The position numbers were made by a program, and so were the translations under genes. This document shows, piece after piece, positions 17,964-27,169 of a stretch of DNA of 64,000 bases (position 1 is the stretch's first letter; each line of letters starts with the position of its first letter). This DNA comes from Nostoc sp. FACHB-973. Lineage in GTDB: Bacteria; Cyanobacteriota; Cyanobacteriia; Cyanobacteriales; Nostocaceae. Where the stretch lies: positions 1 to 64,000 of the forward strand of contig NZ_JACJSJ010000012.1 in assembly GCF_014698115.1 (NCBI RefSeq), read 5' to 3'. The notes below the pieces were generated by a model that saw nothing but the letters and a program-made list of their open reading frames with translations, was not told the origin of the DNA and searched no databases.

Positions 17964-18587
17964 CTAAAAACTTAATGACTCTACCCCAAGTGCTGAGCGG
18001 ATAACTAAATCAGCAATGGTACTAAGTCCCGTCCCAAATTCGGGAATTATAAATAGAAGCATCATTGCAAAGAGTCCGAATTGGGTATTTTCTAATGCCT
18101 TTAATTTAGGGAAAATTTCACTGAAGACATGAAAGCCATCAAGTGGTGGAATTGGCAAGAGATTAAACAGAAATAAAATCAAATTGATTCGAGCCGCTAG
18201 GTAAAGAAATTCGACACTGAATAGTCCTGGAAGACTCAAGTTAGCAAGAAGTTTAAGCACTGCAATAAATAGAATGCCTAAAGTCAGATTTGATAATGGC
18301 CCAGCTGCGGATACCAAAATATTGCCTAGCTTGGGAGAGCGGAATTTAGAAGGGTTGACGGGCATTTGTCCCCAGGCTATACCCATGAGACAGAGAAAGA
18401 TGATTGATTCTTTGCCCATGTGAACTACAGGATTAAGGGTGAGATGACCAGTTTTTTGTGGAGTGTTATCTCCCTGACTCATAGCAGCCCAGCCGTGAGC
18501 AAGTTCGTGCAAAGTGATGGAAAATATGACAATTATAATGATTCTGAAAAAATAAATCGGCTCTGTGAATAGTGTTTCAATAAACAT
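17964..18587 (-). CDS. Site-2 protease family (M50) membrane protein
   Basis: 207 residues, almost entirely hydrophobic. Zinc motif HELAHGW near residue 27 and second motif FNLLPIPPLDGF (third metal ligand Asp) near 140 define a minimal M50 intramembrane protease of the Rip/YwhC subgroup. The family cuts membrane-bound substrates such as anti-sigma factors. There is no CBS or PDZ domain, unlike the other M50 protein at 44335. Substrate unknown; neighbours give no hint. Confidence 0.9.
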   Translation of the reverse strand: MFIETLFTEPIYFFRIIIIVIFSITLHELAHGWAAMSQGDNTPQKTGHLTLNPVVHMGKESIIFLCLMGIAWGQMPVNPSKFRSPKLGNILVSAAGPLSNLTLGILFIAVLKLLANLSLPGLFSVEFLYLAARINLILFLFNLLPIPPLDGFHVFSEIFPKLKALENTQFGLFAMMLLFIIPEFGTGLSTIADLVIRSALGVESLSF

Positions 18588-19391
18588 ATATTCTGCTTAG
18601 TGGTACGGTAGAAGCTGAAATTCGGGCTTTTTGAGGGCTAAGTTAAAGGGTGCATCTCACTTTTGTAGATATAAACTGATCTACAAGCTGAGATTGATGC
18701 TTTTCGCATTCTTTCCCAAATATTTTTGCGAAACTTAAGGTACTTTCGATTAGTTGATCTAGCCAGAGGCCTTGCGAAAGTCAGCTTTTTCTCACTAAAA
18801 TAATAAAGTTTTCATCTATGCCAACTGCAACGCAAATGAAAACTGAGTCAGACAGTTTCAGTATCATAATTTACTATGTTTTTTAGTGCCCCATCTGTAT
18901 ATTAGCAAGGTGATGATATAAATATTACTGTTTGTTTACGTAATTAACTCCGGTATTTTTTGGTATTTCTTATAAAGAAAACTTCAATAAAGCAAATGAT
19001 TTTAATTGATTGTATAGCTGATAAAAATTTTTGATCGCACTTTAAAGGTAAAAAACCTACCAATAAATACGGATTAAGTTTAATTTTTTTGTATATCAAA
19101 ACTTGATATTTTTAGCCGTTATTTGGCTATTTCAATAGAATAAGCTACTGCTGAGTCAGGAACTGGGTAACAAATCATCGATATTTCAGCTTTATTTATA
19201 TCTAATAGCAACTGTAGTTTTACGCATATTAAAACAGTGTCACTATTGTCTTTCTATTTTGTATATTACTTAATAAAGTTAATTTTATTACTTGAGATAG
19301 CAATAGATTTACTAATAATCTTTAAGAAAATTACGCAGAAATCAACTTCAATGAGACAATCTGACCTAATCTTCTCAACCTAAAGGAAGAC
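18588..19391. other. Long AT-rich intergenic region upstream of acetate permease genes
   Basis: About 800 bases with no convincing ORF on either strand, strongly AT-rich and free of the STRRs common elsewhere. It lies between divergent genes (M50 protease and the DUF485/actP operon), so it probably holds a long 5' leader or distant regulatory sites for actP. I looked for a GTA-N8-TAC NtcA box; the closest, GTAAAAAACCTAC near 19047, has spacing 7 and does not fit. Confidence 0.5.
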
Positions 19392-19667
19392 ATGAACGAT
19401 CGCACAAAGGCTCTCCAGGCTCTCGCGGCTGAACGTTGGCGGGTATCCCTGATTCTGAGTGGGGCCATGATGTTTATTTACTTTGGTTTTATCCTGTTAA
19501 TCGCGTTCAATAAGCCCCTGTTGGGTTCATTAGTAGCTCCAGGTCTGAGTCTGGGAATTTTACTAGGGGCGCTGGTAATTGTCTCAGCATGGGTATTAAT
19601 TTTTATCTACGTGCGTTGGGCAAATAGCAGTTACGATGACCAAATCGCAAAACTGACACGCAAGTGA
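19392..19667 (+). CDS. DUF485 small membrane protein (YjcH type)
   Basis: 91 residues with two membrane helices (about 20-42 and 54-78) and the typical loop FNKPLLGS. The start follows CTAAAGGAAGAC, a good ribosome-binding site. DUF485 genes nearly always precede acetate/solute:sodium symporter genes, as in E. coli yjcH-actP; here actP begins 54 bases downstream, so the two form an operon. Its precise role in transport is not established. Confidence 0.92.
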   Translation: MNDRTKALQALAAERWRVSLILSGAMMFIYFGFILLIAFNKPLLGSLVAPGLSLGILLGALVIVSAWVLIFIYVRWANSSYDDQIAKLTRK

Positions 19668-19721
19668 ATTAGTTATTAGCAATTTCTAGTCCAAAATCCA
19701 AAATATCAAACCCAAATAAGC

Positions 19722-21299
19722 ATGAATAATATTGTGTTTTGGGGCGGTGTGCCACTGGCGATAGCGGATATTTCCAGACTTGGCCACTTTAACCCGTTGG
19801 CGATCGCTTTCTTTTTTCTGTTTGTTATAAGTTCTTTAGGCATTACCTATTGGGCGGCAAAGCTCACCAAAAGTACCGCACACTTTTACACAGCTGGCGG
19901 TAAAATCAGCGGTTTCCAAAATGGGCTAGCCCTAGCAGGAGACTTCATGAGTGCAGCTAGCTTTTTAGGTATCGCTGGGCTGGTGGCACTCAACGGCTTT
20001 GATGGCTTAATTTATTCTATTGGCTTCCTGGTGGGCTGGCCGATTGTTATGTTTTTGATTGCAGAACCACTACGTAACTTAGGCAAATATACTTTTGCTG
20101 ATGTGGTAGCTTATCGCTTACAACAAAAACCTGTACGCATAGCATCTGCCATTGGAACGTTGGCAGTGATTAGCTTCTACTTAATTGCCCAGATGGTAGG
20201 TGCTGGGGAGCTAATCAAACTGCTGTTTGGCTTTGATTATGAATTAGCTGTGGTCATCGTCGGTTGTGTGATGATGGCTTATGTGATTTTTGGCGGCATG
20301 ATTGCCACCACTTGGGTACAAATTATCAAAGCAGTTCTGTTGCTTGGCGGAACTATCTTGCTAGCTATCTTGGTACTGGCACGATTTGGCTTTAACCCAA
20401 TGGCTCTTTTTGCCGCTGCGGCAGATAAGTACACAGGTGTATTAGCTCCCGGAAAACAAGTTTCTGACCCCTTCGATGCTATTTCCTTGGGGATGTCGTT
20501 GATGTTCGGCACTGCTGGACTACCGCACATCTTGATGCGTTTTTATACAGTACCTGACGCCAAAGCAGCACGCCTCTCTGTTACTTATGCCACAGCTATT
20601 ATTGGCGCTTTTTATCTCCTAACCTTCATTCTGGGCTTTGGGGCGATGGTGCTAGTAGGTCAAGATGCCATCAAGCAAATTGGTACTGGTGGTAATATGG
20701 CTGCACCGATGTTAGCAGAATTTCTCGGTGGTGATGCTTTCTTAGGCTTTATTGCCGCTGTTTCCTTTGCGACAATTTTGGCGGTTGTTGCTGGGTTGAC
20801 ACTTTCAGGTGCAGCTGCATTGTCCCACGATTTGTGGGTGAACGTGGTGCGCTCAGGTCATGCTGACGAGTCAGAACAGCTGAAGGTGGCTCGTGGTGCG
20901 ACAATGCTTTTGGGGTTAGTGGCTATATTCCTGGGCATCTTGTTTAAAGGACAAAATGTGGCTTATATGGTAGGTTTAGCATTTGCGATCGCTGCTAGTG
21001 CCAACTTCCCAGCATTGCTCCTATCAATGCTTTGGCGACGCTTCACCACTAACGGGGCGGTTGCGAGTATGTTAGTAGGTACTTTCTCATCGTTAGTGCT
21101 GATTTATTTGTCACCTACTATTCAGGTAACAATTCTCAAGCACGCTTCGGCGCCCTTCCCGCTGAAAAATCCGGGATTAGTTACTATTCCCCTAGCATTT
21201 ATTGTGGCGATCGTTGTTTCACTATTGAGTACTGAGCAGCAAGCACAGGAAAAATTTGCGGAAGTTGAGGATCGCATTCACATTGGTTCTGGAATGTGA
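19722..21299 (+). CDS. actP: Cation/acetate symporter
   Basis: 525 residues, about 13 membrane helices, solute:sodium symporter family. Typical ActP text includes [27 protein letters not shown] split across helix 2, [28 protein letters not shown], and [23 protein letters not shown]. The family takes up acetate and related short monocarboxylates with sodium. The strong match and the DUF485 neighbour make the assignment secure; exact substrate in a cyanobacterium (acetate, pyruvate or other) is not proven by sequence. It is followed by a short GGGCATAGGGCAT repeat cluster and the convergent TPR gene. Confidence 0.93.
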   Translation: MNNIVFWGGVPLAIADISRLGHFNPLAIAFFFLFVISSLGITYWAAKLTKSTAHFYTAGGKISGFQNGLALAGDFMSAASFLGIAGLVALNGFDGLIYSIGFLVGWPIVMFLIAEPLRNLGKYTFADVVAYRLQQKPVRIASAIGTLAVISFYLIAQMVGAGELIKLLFGFDYELAVVIVGCVMMAYVIFGGMIATTWVQIIKAVLLLGGTILLAILVLARFGFNPMALFAAAADKYTGVLAPGKQVSDPFDAISLGMSLMFGTAGLPHILMRFYTVPDAKAARLSVTYATAIIGAFYLLTFILGFGAMVLVGQDAIKQIGTGGNMAAPMLAEFLGGDAFLGFIAAVSFATILAVVAGLTLSGAAALSHDLWVNVVRSGHADESEQLKVARGATMLLGLVAIFLGILFKGQNVAYMVGLAFAIAASANFPALLLSMLWRRFTTNGAVASMLVGTFSSLVLIYLSPTIQVTILKHASAPFPLKNPGLVTIPLAFIVAIVVSLLSTEQQAQEKFAEVEDRIHIGSGM

Positions 21300-21309
21300 T
21301 TTTGTCAAC

Positions 21310-21393
21310 TAGAGGATAGGGCATGGGGCATAGGGCATAGGGCATTGATTATTCCCACTATCTCCCCAGTCCCCAATCCCCAATCCCCAATCC
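21310..21393. repeat. STRR cluster (GGGCATA and CCCCAAT units)
   Basis: GGGCATAGGGCATAGGGCAT at about 21320-21345 facing CCCCAATCCCCAATCCCC at about 21372-21393, an inverted-style STRR pair between the 3' ends of convergent actP and TPR genes. Confidence 0.8.
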
Positions 21394-22236
21394 CTACTGC
21401 CCAAGTTCTTTGATATTTTTCGTCACTTGTTGGTATAAATCATTGTTACCTTGAGTTTGAAAGATGTTTGCTGCTTGTTCCAAGTCCTTAAGTGCGCCCT
21501 CCTTGTCTCCATTTTTGGCGCGGGCATTTCCGCGGTTATTGTACGCAGGGGCAAAGTTAGGATTGAGGCGAATCGCTTCATTGTAATCTGCGATCGCTCC
21601 CTGGGGATCTCCATTGGCAGTACGGGCATTTCCCCGGTTATTGTAGGCGATGGCATATTTGGGGTTAAGGGTGATGGCTTGGTCAAAATCATCTAGCCCC
21701 CTGTTTTGTTCTCCTAATGACGCGCGGGCATTACCCCGGTTATTGTAAGCTTCGGCATAGTTGGGATTGAGGCGAATCGCTTCAGTGTAATCTTTAATTG
21801 CTTCTCGGTTATTTCCCAGTGAGGCGCGGGCATTTCCTCGGTTATTGTAGGCTTCGGCATTGTTAGGATTGATACGCAGCGCTTGATTATAATCTGCGAT
21901 CGCTTTTTCCTTGTCTCCCAAATCAAAGTAAGCTAACCCCCGGCCGTTGTAAGCAGCGACATATTGGGAATTTTCATTAATTGCTTTTCCATAGGAAGCG
22001 ATCGCTGCTTGCAAATCGCCGTTGACATGCTGATTTTTTCCCTGAACATAGAATGCCTCAGCTTTATTTCTGATAGCTGAACGACGGGTAGGGGGACTAA
22101 CTCCGACTTCTGTCACCAATACATTGTCATTTCTACTGCAAGAAACAATACTAATTGCTGTCAATGTAGTAAAAATAGCTATGGTAAATACTTTATTTAC
22201 CTTTGTTAGTTTTTGCCTAAATAAACGCCGTATCAT
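21394..22236 (-). CDS. TPR-repeat lipoprotein
   Basis: 280 residues. The N-terminus has a basic segment, a hydrophobic stretch and a lipobox-like ending SIVSC, so it is probably a lipid-anchored exported protein. From about residue 57 six consecutive 34-residue TPR units follow, each with AYNNRGNARAxxGxxxxAIxDYxxAIRLNPN, unusually uniform and hence recently amplified or homogenised. TPRs mediate protein-protein contacts; no catalytic domain is present. The repeats resemble the TPR part of the kinase at 1254. Confidence 0.88.
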   Translation of the reverse strand: MIRRLFRQKLTKVNKVFTIAIFTTLTAISIVSCSRNDNVLVTEVGVSPPTRRSAIRNKAEAFYVQGKNQHVNGDLQAAIASYGKAINENSQYVAAYNGRGLAYFDLGDKEKAIADYNQALRINPNNAEAYNNRGNARASLGNNREAIKDYTEAIRLNPNYAEAYNNRGNARASLGEQNRGLDDFDQAITLNPKYAIAYNNRGNARTANGDPQGAIADYNEAIRLNPNFAPAYNNRGNARAKNGDKEGALKDLEQAANIFQTQGNNDLYQQVTKNIKELGQ

Positions 22237-22674
22237 AAGTTAAGATAAACTGCCTTAAAGAATTCAGAATTCAGAATTCAGAAGTCAGAAGTCACAACAA
22301 AAAAATCTGGTGCCTGACGCCTTCATTCTTTCTTGAGAACATCTGAAATAAATTAGTCCCAAAATCTAGATTTTAATTCTTTAGCAGAATAATTATTCTA
22401 ACTTTTGATACAGCTTTCAAAAAATTTTGTTAATTGACCGTGCCAATTTTAGATTTTACATTTTAGATTAAAAATTATTTCGCTACTCTTGCAAAGAAGC
22501 AAGCTACATGCGCCGTTTCTATTGGGCGAAACAAATCCTTTCAGCCAAAATTTAAAATCATCAAGTCCTGTGCCCTTGTCAATTTAATCACTCTGCTAAC
22601 GCTGCGATCGTGCATAAAATAGCAGCAAAGGCAATGTAAACTCAAAATCTCATCAAAAATAAACTCAATTCTTA
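22237..22674. other. Intergenic region with heptamer repeat
   Basis: AGAATTC-type heptamer STRR at about 22260-22290 and AT-rich sequence with no supported gene. Lies between the divergent TPR lipoprotein and DUF4365 genes. Confidence 0.6.
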
Positions 22675-23172
22675 GTGGACATCAACCAACAGAAAGAACA
22701 ATTTAGCAACGCATATCTCCAAGCCATCACCAGTGTTGCAGGTTATTCTCTCTACAAGCCAGCCGTAGACGACGATAGCGTAGACTGGGGAATTGCAGCT
22801 ACAGGTATTATGGGACGCATCCGTGCGCCTCGCTTGGAATTACAGCTAAAATCAACATCAAGGGATGTCCTCAACGATAACGCTATCCGCTACCCTCTCA
22901 AACTGAAAAACTACAATGATTTACGAATGGTTGACTTTGCCGTTCCTAGAATCTTAATTGTAGTTTTACTTCCCGATAACTTAGGCGAGTGGGTGCAACA
23001 ATCAGAACAAGAACTTTGTATGAGGTATTGTAGCTATTGGTTATCGCTGCGATTCATGCCAGAAACACAAAATATATCGACTGTAACTGTCACCATACCA
23101 AGAAATAATCAATTTACAGTCGCTTCTCTTGAGTCAATTATGCAAGGTATCGGTCAAGGAGTACAACCATGA
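22675..23172 (+). CDS. DUF4365-domain protein, putative nuclease-like
   Basis: 165 residues matching the DUF4365 pattern: N-terminal EQFSNAYLQAITSVAGY, then SVDWGIAA, and RLELQLKST, whose D...Q-x-K arrangement looks like a PD-(D/E)XK-type core. The start is GTG at 22675. The gene overlaps the next one by four bases (ATGA), so they are cotranslated. DUF4365 proteins are often seen in accessory and defence-rich regions; a biochemical function is not established. A role in DNA or RNA cleavage is inference from motif spacing. Confidence 0.75.
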   Translation: MDINQQKEQFSNAYLQAITSVAGYSLYKPAVDDDSVDWGIAATGIMGRIRAPRLELQLKSTSRDVLNDNAIRYPLKLKNYNDLRMVDFAVPRILIVVLLPDNLGEWVQQSEQELCMRYCSYWLSLRFMPETQNISTVTVTIPRNNQFTVASLESIMQGIGQGVQP

Positions 23173-23705
23173 AAGTTACAGTGCAAGATGCGGAAATTAT
23201 CAAAAATATAGAACCACAACAACTCAGAGAGTATTTGCAATCTCACGGTTGGCAGGAAAAACGACCATTTCTTGATAATGCGACAATCTGGCACAAGAAA
23301 GCAGAAGAAGGAAAATTTGAAATCTTACTACCAAGCAGAAAAGATTTGGGTGATTATCTTCCGAGAATTCGTGAACTTATTGAAACAATAGCAGACTCAG
23401 AAGATTTTTCTTACCTCGAAATATTAAGTGAATTTATTAGAAATTATCCTCATCTCAAAATTCAAGGCTTTGTCACGCAACTTGCAACTCCTAACACAAA
23501 TCAATTAAGTGGTGAAGTTACCATTGTTTGTACACTATTTGATAAATTACGCAAAATCAAAACTAAACTTATCGGTTATGATTATATTTTGGCAATAAAG
23601 TCTTATCAAGAACGCTTACCTGTAAGATGTACGGGTGATTTAGTTAAAAGAAATAAAATTTTTATTTTGAAAAATCCACGAGACTTTCAAATTGAGAATA
23701 TTTGA
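23169..23705 (+). CDS. Hypothetical partner of the DUF4365 protein
   Basis: 178 residues, soluble. The N-terminal half contains REYLQSHGWQEKR, ATIWHKK and EILLPSRKDLGDYLPRIREL, a pattern I have seen in small conserved proteins of other bacteria but cannot name. The C-terminal half is beta-rich (LSGEVTIVCTLFDKL, KNKIFILKNP). The ATG overlaps the stop of the DUF4365 gene in ATGA, strongly implying the two products work together. Function unknown; toxin-antitoxin or small nuclease/regulator pair are possibilities. Confidence 0.7.
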   Translation: MKVTVQDAEIIKNIEPQQLREYLQSHGWQEKRPFLDNATIWHKKAEEGKFEILLPSRKDLGDYLPRIRELIETIADSEDFSYLEILSEFIRNYPHLKIQGFVTQLATPNTNQLSGEVTIVCTLFDKLRKIKTKLIGYDYILAIKSYQERLPVRCTGDLVKRNKIFILKNPRDFQIENI

Positions 23706-23773
23706 ATATCATTGAATAAGAATTCAGAATTCAGAATTCAGCAATCTTTTTAGTGGGGTATTCAGATGTAGAC

Positions 23774-23845
23774 GTAGGTTGGGTTGAGCAACGCGAAACC
23801 CAACATTGATAGGAGTGTTGGGTTTCGTTCCTCAACCCAACCTAC
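23774..23845. repeat. 72-bp nested palindrome
   Basis: GTAGGTTGGGTTGAG at the left pairs with CTCAACCCAACCTAC at the right; inside, CGAAACCCAACA pairs with TGTTGGGTTTCG. This is a well-known type of dispersed cyanobacterial palindrome. A second palindrome (GAGACGGCGATTTATCGCGTCTC) follows at about 23868-23890, immediately before the end of the RNase D-like gene. Confidence 0.92.
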
Positions 23846-23915
23846 AAATTTTGTTGCAACTTTGTAGAGACGGCGATTTATCGCGTCTCTCTTAATCATT
23901 GATTTATCGCGTCTC

Positions 23916-24836
23916 TTAATCATTCTCCGTTTCAGTATCTTGAGTTTTAGCACTTAACCGCCAAGCGGTGCTTTTATCAATATCTACAGACAATTGTTCT
24001 AGATTTTGCCCCAAATCCTTTTGAAGTTTCTGAGTTAGTGTAATGGGAAAATCTAAATTAATACCTTGGGTTTGTGCTAAATTTGCGAGTTCTGTAAACA
24101 TAGTTTTGATTGTGGTACGCTCATAACTACTCAGCTTGTAATCAGCAGTTTCAGATATATTTTGGGCTTGCATAGCTTTTTTAATCCGTTCTTGTAAATG
24201 CTCAAATTCGGAATTTAATAACTTACATTGCTGCTCAAGTTGCGAGTATCTAGCACTGAGTATTCTTAAATCTTCCGTTGTGGGGTCTGGGTTAGTTTGA
24301 GTTTGTAATTCTAATAAATTCGAGTGGATTTGAGCCAGATAAATACAATCTAGGTAAGCATACTCTATTTGTTCTTCAGTGAGGGGACGTTTTCCCCAAT
24401 CGCTTTGTTGTTCTTGTTTGTCGATATTGTTAAAACTACAAAGTGCAGTAGCTAAAGTTTTGAGTTGATAATTTGGTAATGGCAAGAGATAATAGGGAAT
24501 TTTCTTGGCAATTTCTAAAGTGCAAGTAATATTTTTGGCTTTCTTACTACCGAGAAGTTTTAGATCGTAACTGGCATTATGAAAAACTTTTTCAATAGTA
24601 GAATTTAACATGATTTCTTCAATAAATTCAGCTATAATATCAGGCTGATCTAACACATCTAAAAGATAAACGCGATCGCCACTCATATCATGAGGATTAT
24701 CCAACACCTGAATCAGCGACAGCCTGGGATTACGGCTTTTATAGTCAGCCACTTCTGTATCTATCCACAGCGTTTTAGCATGAGTATATTCAGCGACAAT
24801 GGGGCGAATTTCGCGGGCGGAAGTAAGGTAGGGCAT
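23916..24836 (-). CDS. RNase D-like 3'-5' exonuclease
   Basis: 306 residues. Residues 1-185 are a DEDD exonuclease domain: motif I LWIDTEVAD, motif II FHNASYDLKLL, motif III YAYLDCIYLAQIH, making it the DEDDy subclass (Tyr before the last Asp). The domain resembles the ribonuclease D/WRN nuclease group but the HRDC domain of RNase D is absent; instead residues about 190-250 look like a coiled coil (LEQQCKLLNSEFEHLQERIKK). Substrate could be tRNA precursor 3' ends or DNA; not decidable here. Confidence 0.87.
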   Translation of the reverse strand: MPYLTSAREIRPIVAEYTHAKTLWIDTEVADYKSRNPRLSLIQVLDNPHDMSGDRVYLLDVLDQPDIIAEFIEEIMLNSTIEKVFHNASYDLKLLGSKKAKNITCTLEIAKKIPYYLLPLPNYQLKTLATALCSFNNIDKQEQQSDWGKRPLTEEQIEYAYLDCIYLAQIHSNLLELQTQTNPDPTTEDLRILSARYSQLEQQCKLLNSEFEHLQERIKKAMQAQNISETADYKLSSYERTTIKTMFTELANLAQTQGINLDFPITLTQKLQKDLGQNLEQLSVDIDKSTAWRLSAKTQDTETEND

Positions 24837-25333
24837 TGGCTAATATTTCCTGGTATTTTGGGCGTGGATTACAGACAATTCGTAGGGTAGCACTGCTATG
24901 CGCCCCTACCATGTATCTCATTCAAATCAAAATCGCCATAGTTTTTTAAAGTAGCATTTTGTTGGTAATTTTGCTGGCAAAGAATTGCAAAAATGCTGAG
25001 ATTTGGAGTTACAGAAGCAAGGTTGTTGTAAACATCGCCAAATTTGCTCAAATCTGATAACATCGAATCACCACTGTGGGGTGGCATAGTCTACCATTGA
25101 AAGAGCTAATCAGCATCTACGTTAAATTGACAGAGAGCTACACGCTGTATGAAAGTTATCCTGATTAGCAGCGCCGGAAAATTGAATTGGTTTTTGTCAA
25201 AACTGGCTGCAAAATATTAAGTCATTAGTCATTGGCAAAGGAAAAATGACAGGTGACAAATTTTTAACATTTGCTCCTCATCACGACACACAGCTTAATT
25301 AATCGCTTCAAGTACTGAATTCGGAGATAAATA
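24837..25333. other. Intergenic region, RNase D-like / BON lipoprotein
   Basis: About 500 bases between divergent genes. Contains a decayed palindrome of the GTAGGGTAGCAC family at 24882-24907. A 63-codon minus-strand frame (24896-25087) ends in that repeat and is not convincing as a gene. Confidence 0.5.
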
Positions 25334-25804
25334 ATGAAAAAACTAATTCCATTTCTAGTTAGTGGCATTCTGGTATTTGGTGCTGTTGGTTGCCAAGACG
25401 CTACTAAAACTGGTTCCGAAACTCCTAGCACTACCAATGAAGCGTCTCAAGCACCAGCAACACCGGCTTCCGAAACAAATCCAAGTGTTGATAAAATTCT
25501 TAAAGTTCCAGCACAACCAACCATTGTTCCACCACTGACTACAGACACTAAAGTTAAAACCGATTCCCTAAAAACCGCAGGAACAAAAGCTGAAATTGAT
25601 TTAAAAACTGAAGTTAGTAAAAAGTTGAATCAAGGCTTACCAGGGAATAAGTTACAAGTTGAAAACAAAGAGGCTGAAATTATTCTCAAAGGCACAGCGG
25701 CTTCTGTAGAAGAACTCAAAAAAGCTGAAACCTTGGCTAAGGAAGTTCAAGGTGTGAAAACGGTGAAGCTAGAAGCAAAAATTGAAGCTGTGAAAAAGCC
25801 ATAG
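25334..25804 (+). CDS. BON-domain lipoprotein
   Basis: 156 residues with a lipoprotein signal (MKKLIPFL...GAVGC), a Thr/Pro/Ser-rich spacer to about residue 55, and a C-terminal BON domain (about 85-150) with the pattern LKTEVSKKLNQ...KLQVENKEAEIILKG. BON domains bind lipids or periplasmic surfaces and keep envelopes stable (OsmY, YraP). Ribosome-binding site GGAGATAA precedes the ATG. Monocistronic. Confidence 0.9.
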   Translation: MKKLIPFLVSGILVFGAVGCQDATKTGSETPSTTNEASQAPATPASETNPSVDKILKVPAQPTIVPPLTTDTKVKTDSLKTAGTKAEIDLKTEVSKKLNQGLPGNKLQVENKEAEIILKGTAASVEELKKAETLAKEVQGVKTVKLEAKIEAVKKP

Positions 25805-26277
25805 GGCATTAACCGTTAGGGTGCGGAATGTGGGCTGTAAGGGCACGGCACTGCCGTGCCCCTACACCTTGCGATATGATGTTGTACTGCATCTGAATGG
25901 GAACCGCTATAGTAAGCATTTATTAGCAATATTTTTAAGAACTTTATTTAAACTTCATGTTTGGACTAGATTTAATAAGCAAAATCTGCAATTACTTACT
26001 CAAAATGCCATTTGACTTACTCAAAATGCCATTTGACTTTCTGATTTTGGTGTTTTCCGCAAGTAAAATCAGCTTTGACTTTCTCAAAACAAGCTTTGAC
26101 TTTCTCAAACCCCAGTTTGCTTTCTGATTTTGGTGTTTTCCGCAAGTAAAATCAGCTTTGACTTTCTCAAAACAAGCTTTGACTTTCTCAGATTGTAAAG
26201 GAGTGAGTACAGATCATTGTAGGGAACATGGCTGTGCCCCTACCTGTGTACTTAATTTACCTGAAAAAGGTTGTATA
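25805..26277. repeat. Palindrome plus composite 83-bp/22-bp repeats
   Basis: 25831-25857 is a GTAAGGGCACGGCA palindrome. From about 25990 two 22-bp units (ACTTACTCAAAATGCCATTTG) are followed by two copies of an 83-bp unit (starts 26041 and 26124) containing CTGATTTTGGTGTTTTCCGC and GACTTTCTCAAA. These are the reverse complement of the repeat at 8330-8523. A further GTAGGGAACATGGC palindrome is at 26219-26242. No gene. Confidence 0.88.
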
Positions 26278-26640
26278 CTAAAATAGTGGTAAATTAACAA
26301 TTTTATTTTGATATTCGCCATCAAAAGAGGCTTGGGAAATTATACTTAATTGATTAATAATCTGGCCGATAGTTAAGTTATCATTCAAAATAAAAATACC
26401 TGGTATATTACGCCCTTGGGCAATATGCTCAACTAAATGTACAGGCATAGTTCAGGGATTATTTGCTACCAAAATAAAATCGTGTTCCTCATACCAGCAT
26501 AATATTTCTAAATCTAATGTGCCTCTAGGAGGAACGCCAGGATCGCCAATCACGCACATTATTAAGGTAGGGTTGTACTGGACAAATTGTCGCTTGTAGA
26601 CTTTATCAACATTTTCATCCAGTAGGTATTTAAGAGTCAT
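26278..26640 (-). pseudogene. DUF5615 (PIN-like) toxin gene with in-frame TGA
   Basis: The frame opens with MTLKYLLDENVDK and has LEILCWYEEHDFILVANN, the DUF5615 PIN-like pattern, then meets a TGA at 26452-26454. After it the same frame continues without gap as TMPVHLVEHIAQGRNIPGIF and ILNDNLTIGQIINQLSIIS to a TAG at 26278. The joined 120 residues make a full-length DUF5615 protein. CGA to TGA would explain the break, since Arg is common at this place. It overlaps the DUF433 antitoxin gene by 11 bases. Probably an inactivated toxin. Confidence 0.8.
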
Positions 26641-26974
26641 TATCCTGTGCTTTTTGCAGAGCTTGTTTTTCAGCTAACAATTTCTTCAATTTGATGACAA
26701 CTGGTGAAGGATTGCGGCGCTGTTCTTCCCGCATTCTATGACTCCACTCTAGCCAATCAGCTATATAGGCGCTGACAGCTTCTTTATTGTGCAAATAATA
26801 AAGAATAGTCGCATAAACTTGTTCTAGTGTTAGTGATGGATAACTTTCGACAATTTCCTCTGGAGTTCGAGCGCGGTGGATGAAATCATAAAGTATGGTT
26901 TCAATTCCTACTCTCGTACCTTTGAGTCGAATATCATCGGGACGTTGAAAGTCAAAGTAATCTTCTAGTTGCAT
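26630..26974 (-). CDS. DUF433 antitoxin-like protein
   Basis: 114 residues with the DUF433 winged-helix pattern: GTRVGIETILYDFIHRARTPEEIVESYPSL then LEQVYATILYYLHNKE. DUF433 genes normally sit just before DUF5615 PIN-like genes and together form VapBC-like toxin-antitoxin pairs, as here. The C-terminal tail (WSHRMREEQRRNPS onward) is long and basic. The partner toxin appears broken by a TGA, so this may be an orphaned antitoxin. Confidence 0.85.
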   Translation of the reverse strand: MQLEDYFDFQRPDDIRLKGTRVGIETILYDFIHRARTPEEIVESYPSLTLEQVYATILYYLHNKEAVSAYIADWLEWSHRMREEQRRNPSPVVIKLKKLLAEKQALQKAQDNDS

Positions 26975-27169
26975 AACTTACCAGATGGTTTATCTACTCC
27001 ACACTAAAATCTTACCAATTTGGAATTTTAGATTTTCTTCTCCCTCCTCTGCGTTCTTTGCGTCTCTGCGGTTTAATAATCCTAAATTCTCTCCTCTACC
27101 CTCTTGCGGATCTTGAATTAGTTGATACACTTGTTCTTCAATAGCCATTAGCCTAGTTAACCAGCGCCT

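Noticed and set aside
19040-19060. NtcA-like GTA...TAC box upstream of the DUF485/actP genes
   Set aside because: The spacer is seven bases instead of eight, and it lies over 300 bases from the start codon with no visible -10 at proper distance.
24896-25087. Possible 63-residue protein on the minus strand
   Set aside because: It ends in a dispersed palindrome, has no clear ribosome-binding site, and shows no domain. It could be real but I cannot support it.
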